NCBI GenBank assembly: GCA_945868475.1
Contig: CAMBLM010000009.1
Coordinates: forward strand, 1-64,000
DNA: 64,000 bases
Origin: an uncultured Ruminococcus sp.
Lineage (GTDB): Bacteria; Bacillota; Clostridia; Oscillospirales; Ruminococcaceae
Direction: 5' to 3'
This document shows, one piece after another, positions 26,327-33,922 of this stretch; positions within the stretch are counted from its first letter, which is position 1; each line of letters begins with the position of its first letter. The notes beneath the pieces are model-generated. The model was not told the DNA's origin and did no database searches. It saw nothing but the letters and a program-made list of their open reading frames with translations. The position numbers and the translations under genes are program-made.

Positions 26327-26872
26327 TTATGCATTTGTATCGTAGTTCATACCTATCTTAATAGCCTTCATATTATTCTCTATCAAGCCTTTTTTATGCG
26401 GCGGAACTATTTTCTCAAATACTTTTCTTATCATTTCTTCCGACTTAAATCCGCACTCGGCGAGAAATTTTCCTGCGAGGATAATGTTCGCACCGCCCTT
26501 TAAGTCGGGGTCTGTATCGGTGAGTGCCGTTGCAGGCACTTTGCATACTCTGACATCGGTGCGCTCAATTTCCGAATCGACCATCGAGCTGTCAACAATA
26601 ACAAGTCCGTTCGGCTGGACTTTGCCGATGAATTTATCGAGCGAGGGCGTGTTCATTACGATAAGGACATTCGGGTTCACTACGAGCGGCGAGCCTATCG
26701 GATCATCGGAGATGCACACGGAGCAATTGCACGTTCCTCCGCGCATTTCAGGACCGTAGGACGGGAGCCATGAAACCTCTTTTCCCTCATAAAGTCCAAG
26801 ATTTACAAGCAGTTTTCCTGCGAAAAGTATGCCCTGTCCGCCGAAGCCTGCGATAAGAATTTCATGATCCAT
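26327..26872 (-). CDS. korC: 2-oxoacid:ferredoxin oxidoreductase gamma subunit
   Basis: 181 residues, the usual size of the gamma subunit. It begins with the family motif [17 protein letters not shown] (about 5-21), then [16 protein letters not shown] (about 34-49), which is the typical Y-G-P-E-M-R-G-G segment. With the alpha, beta and ferredoxin subunits it oxidises a 2-oxoacid to the acyl-CoA plus CO2, reducing ferredoxin. The gene context (KorABCD layout) favours 2-oxoglutarate or branched-chain 2-oxoacids over pyruvate, but the substrate is not settled by sequence alone. Its ATG overlaps the beta-subunit stop (TAATG), giving translational coupling. It is the last gene of the operon. Confidence 0.88.
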   Translation of the reverse strand: MDHEILIAGFGGQGILFAGKLLVNLGLYEGKEVSWLPSYGPEMRGGTCNCSVCISDDPIGSPLVVNPNVLIVMNTPSLDKFIGKVQPNGLVIVDSSMVDSEIERTDVRVCKVPATALTDTDPDLKGGANIILAGKFLAECGFKSEEMIRKVFEKIVPPHKKGLIENNMKAIKIGMNYDTNA

Positions 26873-27624
26873 TACTTCGCCCCCTCTGCCGTTACATCTT
26901 TGTATGCACCGAGCGGATAAAACGGTATCATTACCTCATCTATCTTCTGAAGTGCCACTTCGGGCGAAACTCCCCAGTTTGTCGGGCAGGAAGAAAGGAC
27001 TTCGATTATCGAAAATCCGCGCTTTGCTTTTTCATTTTCAAATGCTTTGCGGATCGCTTTCTTTGCTTCTCTTATATGCGGAACAGTGTTCACGGCAACT
27101 CTTTGCGCAAGCGCAACGCCGTCCAGAACGGAGAGCATTTCCACCATTTTTATAGGATTTCCCGCAACGGAAACATCTCTTCCGTAAGGTGTCGTCTGCG
27201 TTACCTGACCTGGAAGCGAAGTCGGAGCCATTTGTCCGCCCGTCATTCCATAAATAGCGTTATTGACGAAAATAACGACAATATTCTCTCCTCTTGTTGC
27301 TGCATGGACGGTTTCAGCCGTTCCGATAGCGGCACAGTCGCCGTCACCCTGATAGGTGAAAACGAACTTGTCGGGAAGTGCTCTTTTTACTCCCGTTGCG
27401 GTCGCAGGCGCTCTGCCGTGAGCAGCCTCTATCATATCGCATTTAAAATAATCATAAGCCATTACAGCGCAGCCGACGGGCGCAATGCCTATCGTATCGC
27501 CCTCAATGCCCATTTCATCTATGACCTCCGCAATCAGGCGGTGTATAATGCCATGCGTACAGCCGGGGCAATAATGCGTAGGCACATCGGCAAGGCTTTT
27601 GGGTCTGTCAAAAATTACAGCCAT
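26872..27624 (-). CDS. korB: 2-oxoacid:ferredoxin oxidoreductase beta subunit (TPP-binding)
   Basis: 250 residues. Carries the thiamine diphosphate site: HYCPGCTHGIIH near the N-terminus (about 17-28), GDGDCAAIGTAE (about 95-106) as the GDG metal/TPP motif, and FVNNAIYGMTGGQMAPTS (about 126-143) closing it with the N-x-x-Y-x-M-T-G-G-Q signature. In the holoenzyme it binds TPP and decarboxylates the 2-oxoacid; the cysteines usually binding a proximal cluster are limited here, as in the split KorAB type. It lies between the alpha subunit (16 bases upstream) and the gamma subunit (1-base overlap). Confidence 0.92.
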   Translation of the reverse strand: MAVIFDRPKSLADVPTHYCPGCTHGIIHRLIAEVIDEMGIEGDTIGIAPVGCAVMAYDYFKCDMIEAAHGRAPATATGVKRALPDKFVFTYQGDGDCAAIGTAETVHAATRGENIVVIFVNNAIYGMTGGQMAPTSLPGQVTQTTPYGRDVSVAGNPIKMVEMLSVLDGVALAQRVAVNTVPHIREAKKAIRKAFENEKAKRGFSIIEVLSSCPTNWGVSPEVALQKIDEVMIPFYPLGAYKDVTAEGAK

Positions 27625-27640
27625 TGCAATTTTCCTTTCA

Positions 27641-28699
27641 TTACTGATTTGAGTCTGATAACTTTTTTATCTCACCGAGGACTTCATCGGGGGACGGTAT
27701 AACACCACCCGTTCTGCCAAAGAAGTGTACAGGCTTTGAGCAGTTTATAGCAAGCTTTACGTCCTCGATCATCTGTCCCATCGACATTTCCACATCAAGC
27801 AAAGCCTTTGCATTTTTGCAGGCTTCGTTTATTTCCTTTACGGGGAAAGGCCAGAGCGTTATCGGGCGGAAAAGTCCGACCTTTATTCCCATAGCACGGG
27901 CGCGGTTCACAGCCGACTTTGCAACTCGTGCAGCAGCACCGTAAGCAGTTACGACTATATCAGCGTCATCGCAAAGATAGCTTTCAGCTTCGGTATGATT
28001 TGCCTTTATCACCTCATATCGCTTGTAGCGGTCAAGAATGGAATTTTCAAGTTCCTCCGGGACGAGGTACAGCGAATTTACAATGTTGTGTTCACGCTTG
28101 AAGCCGTGACCGTTCGTTGCCCAGGGCTTCGGCGGAAGTTCGGTTTTCCTCTCGGGAAAAGTTACGGGTTCCATCATCTGACCAAGCAGACCGTCCGCAA
28201 GTATCATCGCTGGCATACGGAATTCATCAGCCATATCGAACGCAAGCGTTACCTTATCGACCATTTCCTGAACCGAGCAGGGCGCATAAACAAGAAGCTG
28301 ATAGTCACCGTGACCGAGTGCCTTTGTTGCCTGCCAGTAGTCCGACTGCGACGGCTGTATGCCGCCAAGTCCCGGACCTCCGCGCTGAACGTTGATTATA
28401 ACGCAGGGCAGATCCGAGCCTGCAATATAGGAAACGCCCTCCGATTTGAGCGAAATTCCCGGTGAAGACGATGATGTCATAGCACGGACGCCTGCCGAAG
28501 CAGCACCGAGAACCATATTTATAGCGGCGATCTCCGATTCAGCCTGAAGAAAAACACCGCCGTTTTTCGGCATATATTTAGCAAGATAAGCAGCGATCTC
28601 CGTCTGCGGCGTGATAGGATATCCGAAGAAGCATTTGCAGCCTGCACGGATAGCAGCCTCGGCAAGAGCCTCGTTGCCTTTCATAAGATTTCTTTCCAC
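27641..28699 (-). CDS. korA: 2-oxoacid:ferredoxin oxidoreductase alpha subunit
   Basis: 352 residues, starting at GTG 28699 with AAGGAG 9 bases upstream. An ATG at 28684 is a weaker alternative. It begins KGNEALAEAAIRAGCKCFFGYPITPQ (taken as two motifs; the Y-P-I-T-P segment contacts TPP) and continues with SEIAAINMVLGAASAGVRA and TSSSSPGISLKSEG (about 75-88). These are hallmarks of the alpha subunit of KorAB/VorB enzymes. The C-terminal domain has IGLFRPITLWPFP, typical of the family. It follows the ferredoxin gene by 13 bases. Confidence 0.92.
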   Translation of the reverse strand: MERNLMKGNEALAEAAIRAGCKCFFGYPITPQTEIAAYLAKYMPKNGGVFLQAESEIAAINMVLGAASAGVRAMTSSSSPGISLKSEGVSYIAGSDLPCVIINVQRGGPGLGGIQPSQSDYWQATKALGHGDYQLLVYAPCSVQEMVDKVTLAFDMADEFRMPAMILADGLLGQMMEPVTFPERKTELPPKPWATNGHGFKREHNIVNSLYLVPEELENSILDRYKRYEVIKANHTEAESYLCDDADIVVTAYGAAARVAKSAVNRARAMGIKVGLFRPITLWPFPVKEINEACKNAKALLDVEMSMGQMIEDVKLAINCSKPVHFFGRTGGVIPSPDEVLGEIKKLSDSNQ

Positions 28700-28712
28700 T
28701 TTGTTCAGCTCC

Positions 28713-28919
28713 TTACTTTTCGACTTTTATAGCGCAGTCGGGACACATCATTGCGCACATCGTACAGCCAATGCATTTTGAATCATCAATGCAGTGTGCA
28801 GGAAAATATCCCTTTTTGTTTCGTGAATTTTTATCAAGTTCAACTATTTTTTTCGGGCAAACGCTTGCGCAAAGACCGCAGCCCTTGCAGCGTTCCCTGT
28901 CAACGGTTATTTTAGCCAT
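28713..28919 (-). CDS. korD: Ferredoxin-type subunit, two [4Fe-4S] clusters
   Basis: 68 residues with two classical cluster motifs: CKGCGLCASVCP (about 10-21) and CIGCTMCAMMCP (about 48-59), each C-x2-C-x2-C-x3-C-P. It is the delta subunit that passes electrons from the TPP enzyme to free ferredoxin. It is the second gene of the operon, 11 bases after the ATPase gene. Confidence 0.93.
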   Translation of the reverse strand: MAKITVDRERCKGCGLCASVCPKKIVELDKNSRNKKGYFPAHCIDDSKCIGCTMCAMMCPDCAIKVEK

Positions 28920-28930
28920 AGCTTTTCTCC

Positions 28931-29593
28931 TTATTTTTCCCAGATCTTTTTAACGTATATCTCAGCAGGAAAACGGTTCTTTACTTCCGCACCTGCACTT
29001 GCATCAACGGTATATTTCAGCGGCAGACCCGTAAGCCTGCATACCTCATCGGCATAAGCCGAACTGTTTTCAATAGTTTCCGCAGTCGTTTCTTCGCCGA
29101 GATTGGAATTGTTCACGATTGCCGACATCGGTATCCCCGAAGCATTTTCTATCTCACGCATAAACTCCACCGCTTCCGCGGCAGTCCCCGTCAGATAGCG
29201 GTACATATTTATCACGCAGATGCCCTCAATATCGTCAGCGTTCTGCAAAAGGAACTCCTTGTATCGCGCAAGTGCCGAAGCACCCGAATCATCTCCGCCG
29301 ACATCGACGATCACCTTTCCGTCCGTACTCATAAAATCCTCAATGTTGAACGAAAGCGCAGGAATGTCAAGGTTGGTGTTCGCATAAAGCGGCGCGGCAA
29401 GGGAAATTCCCTTTTTCTCAAAAAGTTCCGCAAAATCCGCACTTCTGAAATACGGATTAACTATATCAAGGTCAACAACGGTGACTTTTTCACCCTCCTC
29501 AGCAGCTTTGACCGCGAGATTAGCTGCAAAATTCGTCTTTCCGCTGCCGTAATGACCCGTTATTATTGTATATTTTTTAAGTTTTAAACTCAT
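28931..29593 (-). CDS. ParA/CobQ-type P-loop ATPase of the 2-oxoacid oxidoreductase operon
   Basis: 220 residues from ATG 29593, with GGAG 7 bases upstream. A longer frame to 29626 overlaps the promoter region and is rejected. It carries Walker A GHYGSGKT (13-20), a deviant switch region VVDLDIVNPYFRSADF (about 46-61), and VIVDVGGDDSGA (about 105-116) as the Walker B-like segment. The fold is that of MinD/ParA/CobQ-type ATPases. It is the first gene of the kor operon and is tightly linked, which suggests a role in assembly or cofactor loading of the oxidoreductase. That role is an inference from position. Confidence 0.82.
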   Translation of the reverse strand: MSLKLKKYTIITGHYGSGKTNFAANLAVKAAEEGEKVTVVDLDIVNPYFRSADFAELFEKKGISLAAPLYANTNLDIPALSFNIEDFMSTDGKVIVDVGGDDSGASALARYKEFLLQNADDIEGICVINMYRYLTGTAAEAVEFMREIENASGIPMSAIVNNSNLGEETTAETIENSSAYADEVCRLTGLPLKYTVDASAGAEVKNRFPAEIYVKKIWEK

Positions 29594-29630
29594 CTTATTA
29601 CTCCAAGTGTCACATCTGGTTTTCAAAACT

Positions 29631-29659
29631 ATTATACATCGTTATATTAGTCTTGTCAA
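29631..29659 (-). promoter_or_regulatory. Sigma-A promoter of the kor operon
   Basis: Minus strand: TTGACA (29654-29659), 17-base spacer, TATAAT (29631-29636). It is divergent from the DUF1836 promoter, 43 bases away. Confidence 0.85.
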
Positions 29660-29701
29660 GAGATTAGAAAAACAATTTTTCATGATATTTTGCAAAACCT
29701 A

Positions 29702-29730
29702 TTGTAATTTGTGAAAATATGTTGTATAAT
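29702..29730 (+). promoter_or_regulatory. Sigma-A promoter of the DUF1836 gene
   Basis: TTGTAA (29702-29707), 17-base spacer, TATAAT (29725-29730). The inverted-repeat element 29756-29856 lies between it and the gene, so the element would be transcribed in the leader. Confidence 0.75.
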
Positions 29731-29755
29731 ATTAAATAATTTAAGAAATCGAATC

Positions 29756-29856
29756 TAATACAAATCTCTAATAAATGTGCAGACAAAAATCGGCGCAAGA
29801 CCAATATAAACCTGTTTTTGCTTGATTTTTGTACATATTTCGATCAGATATTAATA
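29756..29856. repeat. MITE-like element, family A copy 4 (diverged)
   Basis: It keeps the inner blocks GCAGACAAAAATCGGCGC, AATATAAACCTGTTTTTGCTTG and GATTTTTGTAC of family A in the same order, but its outer ends are degraded. It lies in the leader of the DUF1836 gene. Confidence 0.65.
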
Positions 29857-29880
29857 TAAATCGGAAAGGAGGAAACATTT

Positions 29881-30468
29881 ATGGCAAACGAAAACACCAC
29901 GGAACTTTCGTCGCAGTTCTGGAATAAGCAGGAACGCTCCTGTCGGCTGCCGCGCTGGAATGACCTGCCCGAAATAGGCCTCTATATGGATCAGGTGCTT
30001 ACACTTATGAGCAAGTATATCCGCATCTTTTCTCACGGCGAAGCGAATCTTACACCGTCAATGATAAATAATTATGTTAAGCTCGGAATTCTGCCCCCAC
30101 CAGTCAAAAAAAAGTATTCGAGAGTGCATATCTCACATCTGCTCATAATCTGCGCAATGAAAAGCGTCCTCCCCATACAGGTCATAGGCGCAATGATAGA
30201 CCACCTGCTGAGATCTCGCACCGAAGAAGAACTGCTCGACTTTTTCAGCGAACAGTATGAGCAGACTTTTCATCAGCTCGTCGAAATCCTCCATAACTCC
30301 ATCGATAACCAGACGGACGACGACAGCAGCATCGGGAAAATGCTTATAACAACAGCTATCCAGGCAGCTGCCGTTTCAAGCGGAAGTAAAATAATCTCCG
30401 AAAATGCCCTCGGCGAAATGCAGAAACTGAATATCCTGAAATTGCAGAAAATTTCGGCTAATAATTAA
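29881..30468 (+). CDS. DUF1836 protein, MerR-like helix-turn-helix
   Basis: 195 residues with a strong AAGGAGG ribosome site. The segment LTPSMINNYVKLGILPPPV (about 57-75), followed by KKKYSRVHISHLLII, has the look of a MerR-type winged helix-turn-helix as seen in DUF1836 proteins. The rest is helical, ending in a low-complexity Ala/Ser region. The family is found in Firmicutes and is presumed to bind DNA, but targets are not known. It is divergently placed from the kor operon (promoters 43 bases apart), so kor is a candidate target. That is inference only. Confidence 0.8.
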   Translation: MANENTTELSSQFWNKQERSCRLPRWNDLPEIGLYMDQVLTLMSKYIRIFSHGEANLTPSMINNYVKLGILPPPVKKKYSRVHISHLLIICAMKSVLPIQVIGAMIDHLLRSRTEEELLDFFSEQYEQTFHQLVEILHNSIDNQTDDDSSIGKMLITTAIQAAAVSSGSKIISENALGEMQKLNILKLQKISANN

Positions 30469-30498
30469 AAAAGTAACAGCACTGCGAAGCCAACTAAA

Positions 30499-30586
30499 GT
30501 TTACGTCCACGCTTTTCAAAGGGTGGCAGGGGTCAAGGGGGCAGCGCCCCATTGTCGCTTCCGCAGAAGCGAAACTCCCCTAAACT
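30499..30586. repeat. Dispersed intergenic repeat E, copy 2
   Basis: GTTTACGT, CGCTTT, AAAGGGTGGCAGGGGTC, a GGGGGCAGCGCCCC hairpin, GTCGC and CGCAGAAGCGAAA occur in the same order as at 25385-25499. It lies in the gap between DUF1836 and DUF1015 genes; the rest of that gap is AT-rich leader and promoter. Confidence 0.6.
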
Positions 30587-30724
30587 AACAGCATATCGTC
30601 AGTTGCAATAAGCGTAAATCACTAACAGCTGAAAAGGCGCAATTCACATTTTTAGGTTTTATGAAACTTTTGCTTGGCTTCGCAGTCCTGCAACAAAATA
30701 CTTTGCTAAATAGTTTTCCACCTA

Positions 30725-30753
30725 TTGAAAATCAACAGAATTTAGTGTATAAT
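30725..30753 (+). promoter_or_regulatory. Sigma-A promoter of the DUF1015 gene
   Basis: TTGAAA (30725-30730), 17-base spacer, TATAAT (30748-30753). Confidence 0.8.
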
Positions 30754-30788
30754 AGTATATAACAATTTCTTTTTAAGGAGATAAAATT

Positions 30789-32048
30789 ATGAGCAACGCT
30801 TTTAAGGCTGCGGATATTCTTCTTCCGCACAATATCGAAATGGAAAAATGGTCGGTCGTTGCCTGCGACCAGTACACCTCCGAACCCGAATACTGGGAAA
30901 AGACCGAGCAGATCGTCGGAAATGCTCCCTCTGCTCTTCGCCTTATCCTCCCCGAAGTATATCTCGAAAGCGACAACGTTGACGTCCGCATCGCAGACAT
31001 ACATAAAAATATGGACAAGTACCTCGCCGACAACATTTTCGATGAATACAAGAACGCTATGATCTACGTTGAGCGCACCACCGCAGACGGCGTAAGAGCA
31101 GGCATTGTCGGTGCGATCGACCTCGAAGAATACGACTACCGCAAGGGCAGCAAGTCTTCAGTCCGCGCGACCGAGGCTACCGTTGTTGAGCGTATCCCAC
31201 CGAGAATAAAGGTAAGAAACGGTGCACCGCTCGAACTTCCGCACATTATGATACTCATTGACGATGCAAAGCGCACCGTTATCGAAAAGCTCTCCGCAAA
31301 GAAAGACACACTAAAGAAAGTATATGACTTTGAGCTTATGCAGGGCGGCGGTCACATCGCAGGCTATCTCCTCGGCGAAGATGACATTGCCGAAGTTACA
31401 GCCGCACTTGACGCCCTCGGCAATGCTGATGAGTTCAACGCAAAGTACGGTTTGAAGAACGAACCCGTTATGCTCTACGCAATGGGTGACGGAAACCATT
31501 CCCTCGCGACCGCAAAGGAATATTATGAGCAGTTAAAGCGTGAAAACCCCGACAAGGATATGTCCGCTCACCCTGCACGTTATGCTCTCGCCGAGATAGT
31601 AAATCTTCACAGCGATGCGCTCCGCTTTGAAGCTATCCACCGCATCGTTACGGGTGTTGACGTTGAAAAGCTTCTCGCTGCACTCAAATCCGCACTTGAA
31701 ACTTCCGAAAGCGGCAGCGGTCAGTCATTCGTTGTTGTAAACGGCAGCAAAGATGAAACTCTTTATGTCGGCAAACCTACCTCAAACCTCACCGTTGGCA
31801 GCCTCCAGCAGTTCCTCGATGCTTATGTAAAGGGAAACGGCGGCAAGATCGACTATATCCACGGCGAGGACGTTATCCGCAAACTTGCAAAGGCTGATGA
31901 TGCGGTAGGTTTCCTCCTCCCCGATATGGGCAAGGAAGAGCTTTTCCCGACTGTTATCAAGGACGGCGCGCTCCCAAGAAAGACTTTCTCCATGGGTCAC
32001 GCACAGGATAAGCGTTTCTACACAGAAGCACGAAAGATCAATGCGTAA
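30789..32048 (+). CDS. DUF1015 family protein
   Basis: 419 residues, full length for the family. The most conserved motif is visible: MGDGNHSLATAKEYYEQ (about 235-251), where G-D-G-N-H-S-L-A-T-A resembles the nucleotide-binding region of the SerK serine kinase fold. The N-terminal VACDQYTSEPEYW is also typical. The function of bacterial members is not established; homology to SerK/ParB-like CTP- or ADP-using proteins suggests a kinase or nucleotide-dependent activity. Its last codons (I-N-A) and stop are part of an ATGCGTAATT repeat tract (32043-32072). It has its own promoter and terminator. Confidence 0.88.
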   Translation: MSNAFKAADILLPHNIEMEKWSVVACDQYTSEPEYWEKTEQIVGNAPSALRLILPEVYLESDNVDVRIADIHKNMDKYLADNIFDEYKNAMIYVERTTADGVRAGIVGAIDLEEYDYRKGSKSSVRATEATVVERIPPRIKVRNGAPLELPHIMILIDDAKRTVIEKLSAKKDTLKKVYDFELMQGGGHIAGYLLGEDDIAEVTAALDALGNADEFNAKYGLKNEPVMLYAMGDGNHSLATAKEYYEQLKRENPDKDMSAHPARYALAEIVNLHSDALRFEAIHRIVTGVDVEKLLAALKSALETSESGSGQSFVVVNGSKDETLYVGKPTSNLTVGSLQQFLDAYVKGNGGKIDYIHGEDVIRKLAKADDAVGFLLPDMGKEELFPTVIKDGALPRKTFSMGHAQDKRFYTEARKINA

Positions 32049-32072
32049 TTCGTAATGCTTAATGCGTAATTA
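32043..32072. repeat. ATGCGTAATT-type repeat tract
   Basis: AATGCG, TAATTCG, TAATGCT, TAATGCG and TAATT repeat with a period of 7, beginning inside the last codons of the DUF1015 gene. Related tracts occur at 32619-32640, 32740-32773, 42987-43016 and 45379-45416, often beside GCTTCGC. Confidence 0.75.
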
Positions 32073-32102
32073 GTCAGACTTCGCAAAATCATTGTAAAAA
32101 CA

Positions 32103-32131
32103 GGGCGGATCTTATTTATCCGCCCATTTTT
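32103..32131 (+). terminator. Terminator of the DUF1015 gene
   Basis: GGGCGGAT (32103-32110) pairs with ATCCGCCC (32118-32125), followed by ATTTTTT. Confidence 0.85.
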
Positions 32132-32146
32132 TAGCAGAGGTGAACT

Positions 32147-32635
32147 ATGTCAAAGATATACCTTATCTGCGGCAAGATATGCAGCGGAAAAACATATTAT
32201 GCAAAGCAGCTCAAAGAAAAGTACAACGCCGTCATACTCTCGACAGACGAAGTCTCTTTTGACCTCATCAATAACGAGCAGGGCGAGTTCTACAATGTTT
32301 TTGCCGCCCGTGTGAATAATTACCTTAAAAAGAAAGCCTCCGAAATAGCTTTTGCAGGCGCAAACGTTATCCTCGATTGGGGATTCTGGACGAAAAAAGA
32401 CAGAGCCGACATTTCCGCTTATTTTGCGGAAAGAAATATCCCCTTTGAATGGCACTATATCGACATCGATGATGAAACCCGGCAGAGAAACATTGCCGAG
32501 CGCAATGCAAAAGTCAAATCGGGAAACGGCGGTTCAGACTTTTATGTTGATGATGGACTTTTGAACAAGGTCAATTCAATGTTTGAAGTTCCCGAACAGT
32601 CGGAAATAGACGTATGGATAATGCGTAATGCGTAA
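32147..32635 (+). CDS. P-loop kinase-like protein (zeta-toxin/AAA_33 type)
   Basis: 162 residues. Walker A is GKICSGKT (9-16) close to the N-terminus, followed by STDEVSFDL and NVILDWGFWTKKDRADI (about 69-85). The latter is the typical NVILDxGxxxxxxR pattern of small nucleoside/AAA_33 kinases, and a conserved lid region around WHYIDIDDETRQRN follows. The substrate is unknown; such proteins phosphorylate small molecules or RNA ends. No antitoxin is next to it, so a toxin role is not supported. The last residues (MRNA) are coded by a repeat tract, suggesting the original C-terminus was replaced. Confidence 0.8.
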   Translation: MSKIYLICGKICSGKTYYAKQLKEKYNAVILSTDEVSFDLINNEQGEFYNVFAARVNNYLKKKASEIAFAGANVILDWGFWTKKDRADISAYFAERNIPFEWHYIDIDDETRQRNIAERNAKVKSGNGGSDFYVDDGLLNKVNSMFEVPEQSEIDVWIMRNA

Positions 32636-32640
32636 TTAAG
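32619..32640. repeat. ATGCGTAATT-type tract at the kinase 3' end
   Basis: AATGCGTAATGCGTAATT spans the last four codons and the stop of the small kinase gene, followed by AAGCTTCGC. Confidence 0.75.
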
Positions 32641-32667
32641 CTTCGCAAATTTGTTAGAAATAATAAA

Positions 32668-32718
32668 ACGGTACAGTCACAAAAATGCTTTACGAAATTG
32701 TGACTGTACCGTTTTTTG
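32668..32718. terminator. Bidirectional terminator between the kinase and tsaB
   Basis: ACGGTACAGTCACAA (32668-32682) pairs perfectly with TTGTGACTGTACCGT (32698-32712), with TTTTTG on the right and an A-run (T on the minus strand) on the left. Confidence 0.88.
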
Positions 32719-32739
32719 TTGAGATTTTTACGGATTTAA

Positions 32740-32773
32740 TAACTACGCATTACGAATTAAGCATTACGCATTA
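32740..32773. repeat. ATTACGCATT-type repeat tract downstream of tsaB
   Basis: ACGCATTACGAATTAAGCATTACGCATT repeats with a period of 7, shown here as alternating ATTACGC/AATTAAGC units. It lies just outside the tsaB stop. Confidence 0.7.
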
Positions 32774-32789
32774 GATTTAAGCGTTAGAT

Positions 32790-33479
32790 TCAAGCTTGTT
32801 TCTGTTCAAGGTCTTTTTCCGCCTTGGTCTGCTGGAGATACTCGGCATTTAAGCCGTCTGCCGTGCCGAACTGCTTTTCGTAGGAAGCATAGCAAAGGCT
32901 CGATGCAAGCTGCAGGCGCAGGTGCGGAGGTGCAAGCGTTACATTCTCGGTTTCGGCAAAATTATTGTTCTTGTAAAGCTCCTCTGCAGCATCGCCGACA
33001 AGCACGATCTCACCGTGATAACCCTTTATTCTTGAAACGATATCCGCTTCGGGCAGGATAGTATCGTCAAAAATTCTCGTTATAACGTCTTTATACGAAG
33101 TGAAAAATGCTGTGTACATAAGGTCTGCGCGCGCTTTCATCACCGTGCAGACTACGCCCTTGTAGCCGCGCATATTGTATGCGAGCGATTCAAGAGTCGA
33201 AATTCCGACGCACTTCTTATTAAGCGCAAAGCTCATTGCCTTGACTGCGGAAACGCCTATCCTAAGACCCGTATATGAACCCGGACCGTTGGAAACAGCC
33301 ATTGCGTCTACCTCGTTAAGTCCGATGCCTGCGTTGCGCAGTACCTCGGTGCAGATCGGCATTATGACCTGCGAGTGGGTAAGGCGTGTTAAGACAGAAG
33401 TTTGTGCAAGAACGGCATTTTCGCTGCAAACAGCTACAGATGCGGTCTTTCCCGATGTATCAATTCCCAAAATGATCAA
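32790..33479 (-). CDS. tsaB: tRNA threonylcarbamoyladenosine biosynthesis protein TsaB
   Basis: 229 residues. The TTG at 33479 is preferred: AAAGGGG ends directly against the upstream ATG at 33488 (no spacing) but lies 9 bases from the TTG, and the result begins MIILGIDTSGKT, the canonical TsaB N-terminus. The ASKHA fold is visible with NGPGSYTGLRIGVSAVKA (about 64-81). TsaB supports TsaD and TsaE in making t6A37 on ANN-decoding tRNAs. tsaD is not in the window. The gene overlaps tsaE, giving a tsaE-tsaB pair common in Firmicutes, with an acetyltransferase in front where rimI often sits. Confidence 0.9.
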   Translation of the reverse strand: MIILGIDTSGKTASVAVCSENAVLAQTSVLTRLTHSQVIMPICTEVLRNAGIGLNEVDAMAVSNGPGSYTGLRIGVSAVKAMSFALNKKCVGISTLESLAYNMRGYKGVVCTVMKARADLMYTAFFTSYKDVITRIFDDTILPEADIVSRIKGYHGEIVLVGDAAEELYKNNNFAETENVTLAPPHLRLQLASSLCYASYEKQFGTADGLNAEYLQQTKAEKDLEQKQA

Positions 33480-33903
33480 AACGCTCATCCCCTTTGACTT
33501 CTATTCGGCGCATATCTTCGCCGATATTTTCTATCGTAACAGTGATAATGTTCTTCGGCAGGCAGTCGGCAATGTTCTCCGACCATTCCACCGCAATTAC
33601 GCAGTCGTCCGAAAGATAGTCATAAAATCCTGTCGTTTCCAGCGCTTCTTCGTTCATTATTCGGTACATATCGAAATGATAAAGCGTAAGCGCCTTTCCT
33701 CTGTATTCATTGACAAGCGCAAAAGTCGGCGAAGAAACCTCATCGGGAAGTCCCATTCCTATCGCAAGTCCGCGCGTAAACGTGGTCTTTCCTGCGCCAA
33801 GACCGCCCTTGTATGCGATGATGTCGCCGCCTTTGAGCATTGCTCCGATCTTTTCGGCAAAGGCTATGGTTTCCTCTGCCGAAGAAGTTGTAACTGTAAT
33901 CAT
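33460..33903 (-). CDS. tsaE: tRNA threonylcarbamoyladenosine biosynthesis ATPase TsaE
   Basis: 147 residues. Walker A GGLGAGKTTF (33-42), followed by the family motif SSPTFALVNEY (about 57-67) and YHFDMYRI (about 75-82), then VIAVEWSENI (about 101-110). Full length. It is the ATPase that drives the TsaB-TsaD complex during t6A synthesis. It overlaps tsaB by about 20 bases and follows the acetyltransferase gene by 19 bases. Confidence 0.93.
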   Translation of the reverse strand: MITVTTSSAEETIAFAEKIGAMLKGGDIIAYKGGLGAGKTTFTRGLAIGMGLPDEVSSPTFALVNEYRGKALTLYHFDMYRIMNEEALETTGFYDYLSDDCVIAVEWSENIADCLPKNIITVTIENIGEDMRRIEVKGDERFDHFGN

Positions 33904-33922
33904 CTAAAAATTTGCTCCAAAA

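Noticed and set aside
26140-26361. Small plus-strand frames between the 92-aa gene and korC
   Set aside because: No ribosome site, AT-driven composition, and overlap with the kor terminator and an opposing promoter.
32147-32635. Zeta-type toxin of a toxin-antitoxin pair
   Set aside because: The P-loop kinase fold fits, but no small antitoxin gene lies next to it; neighbours are a terminated DUF1015 gene and convergent tsaB.
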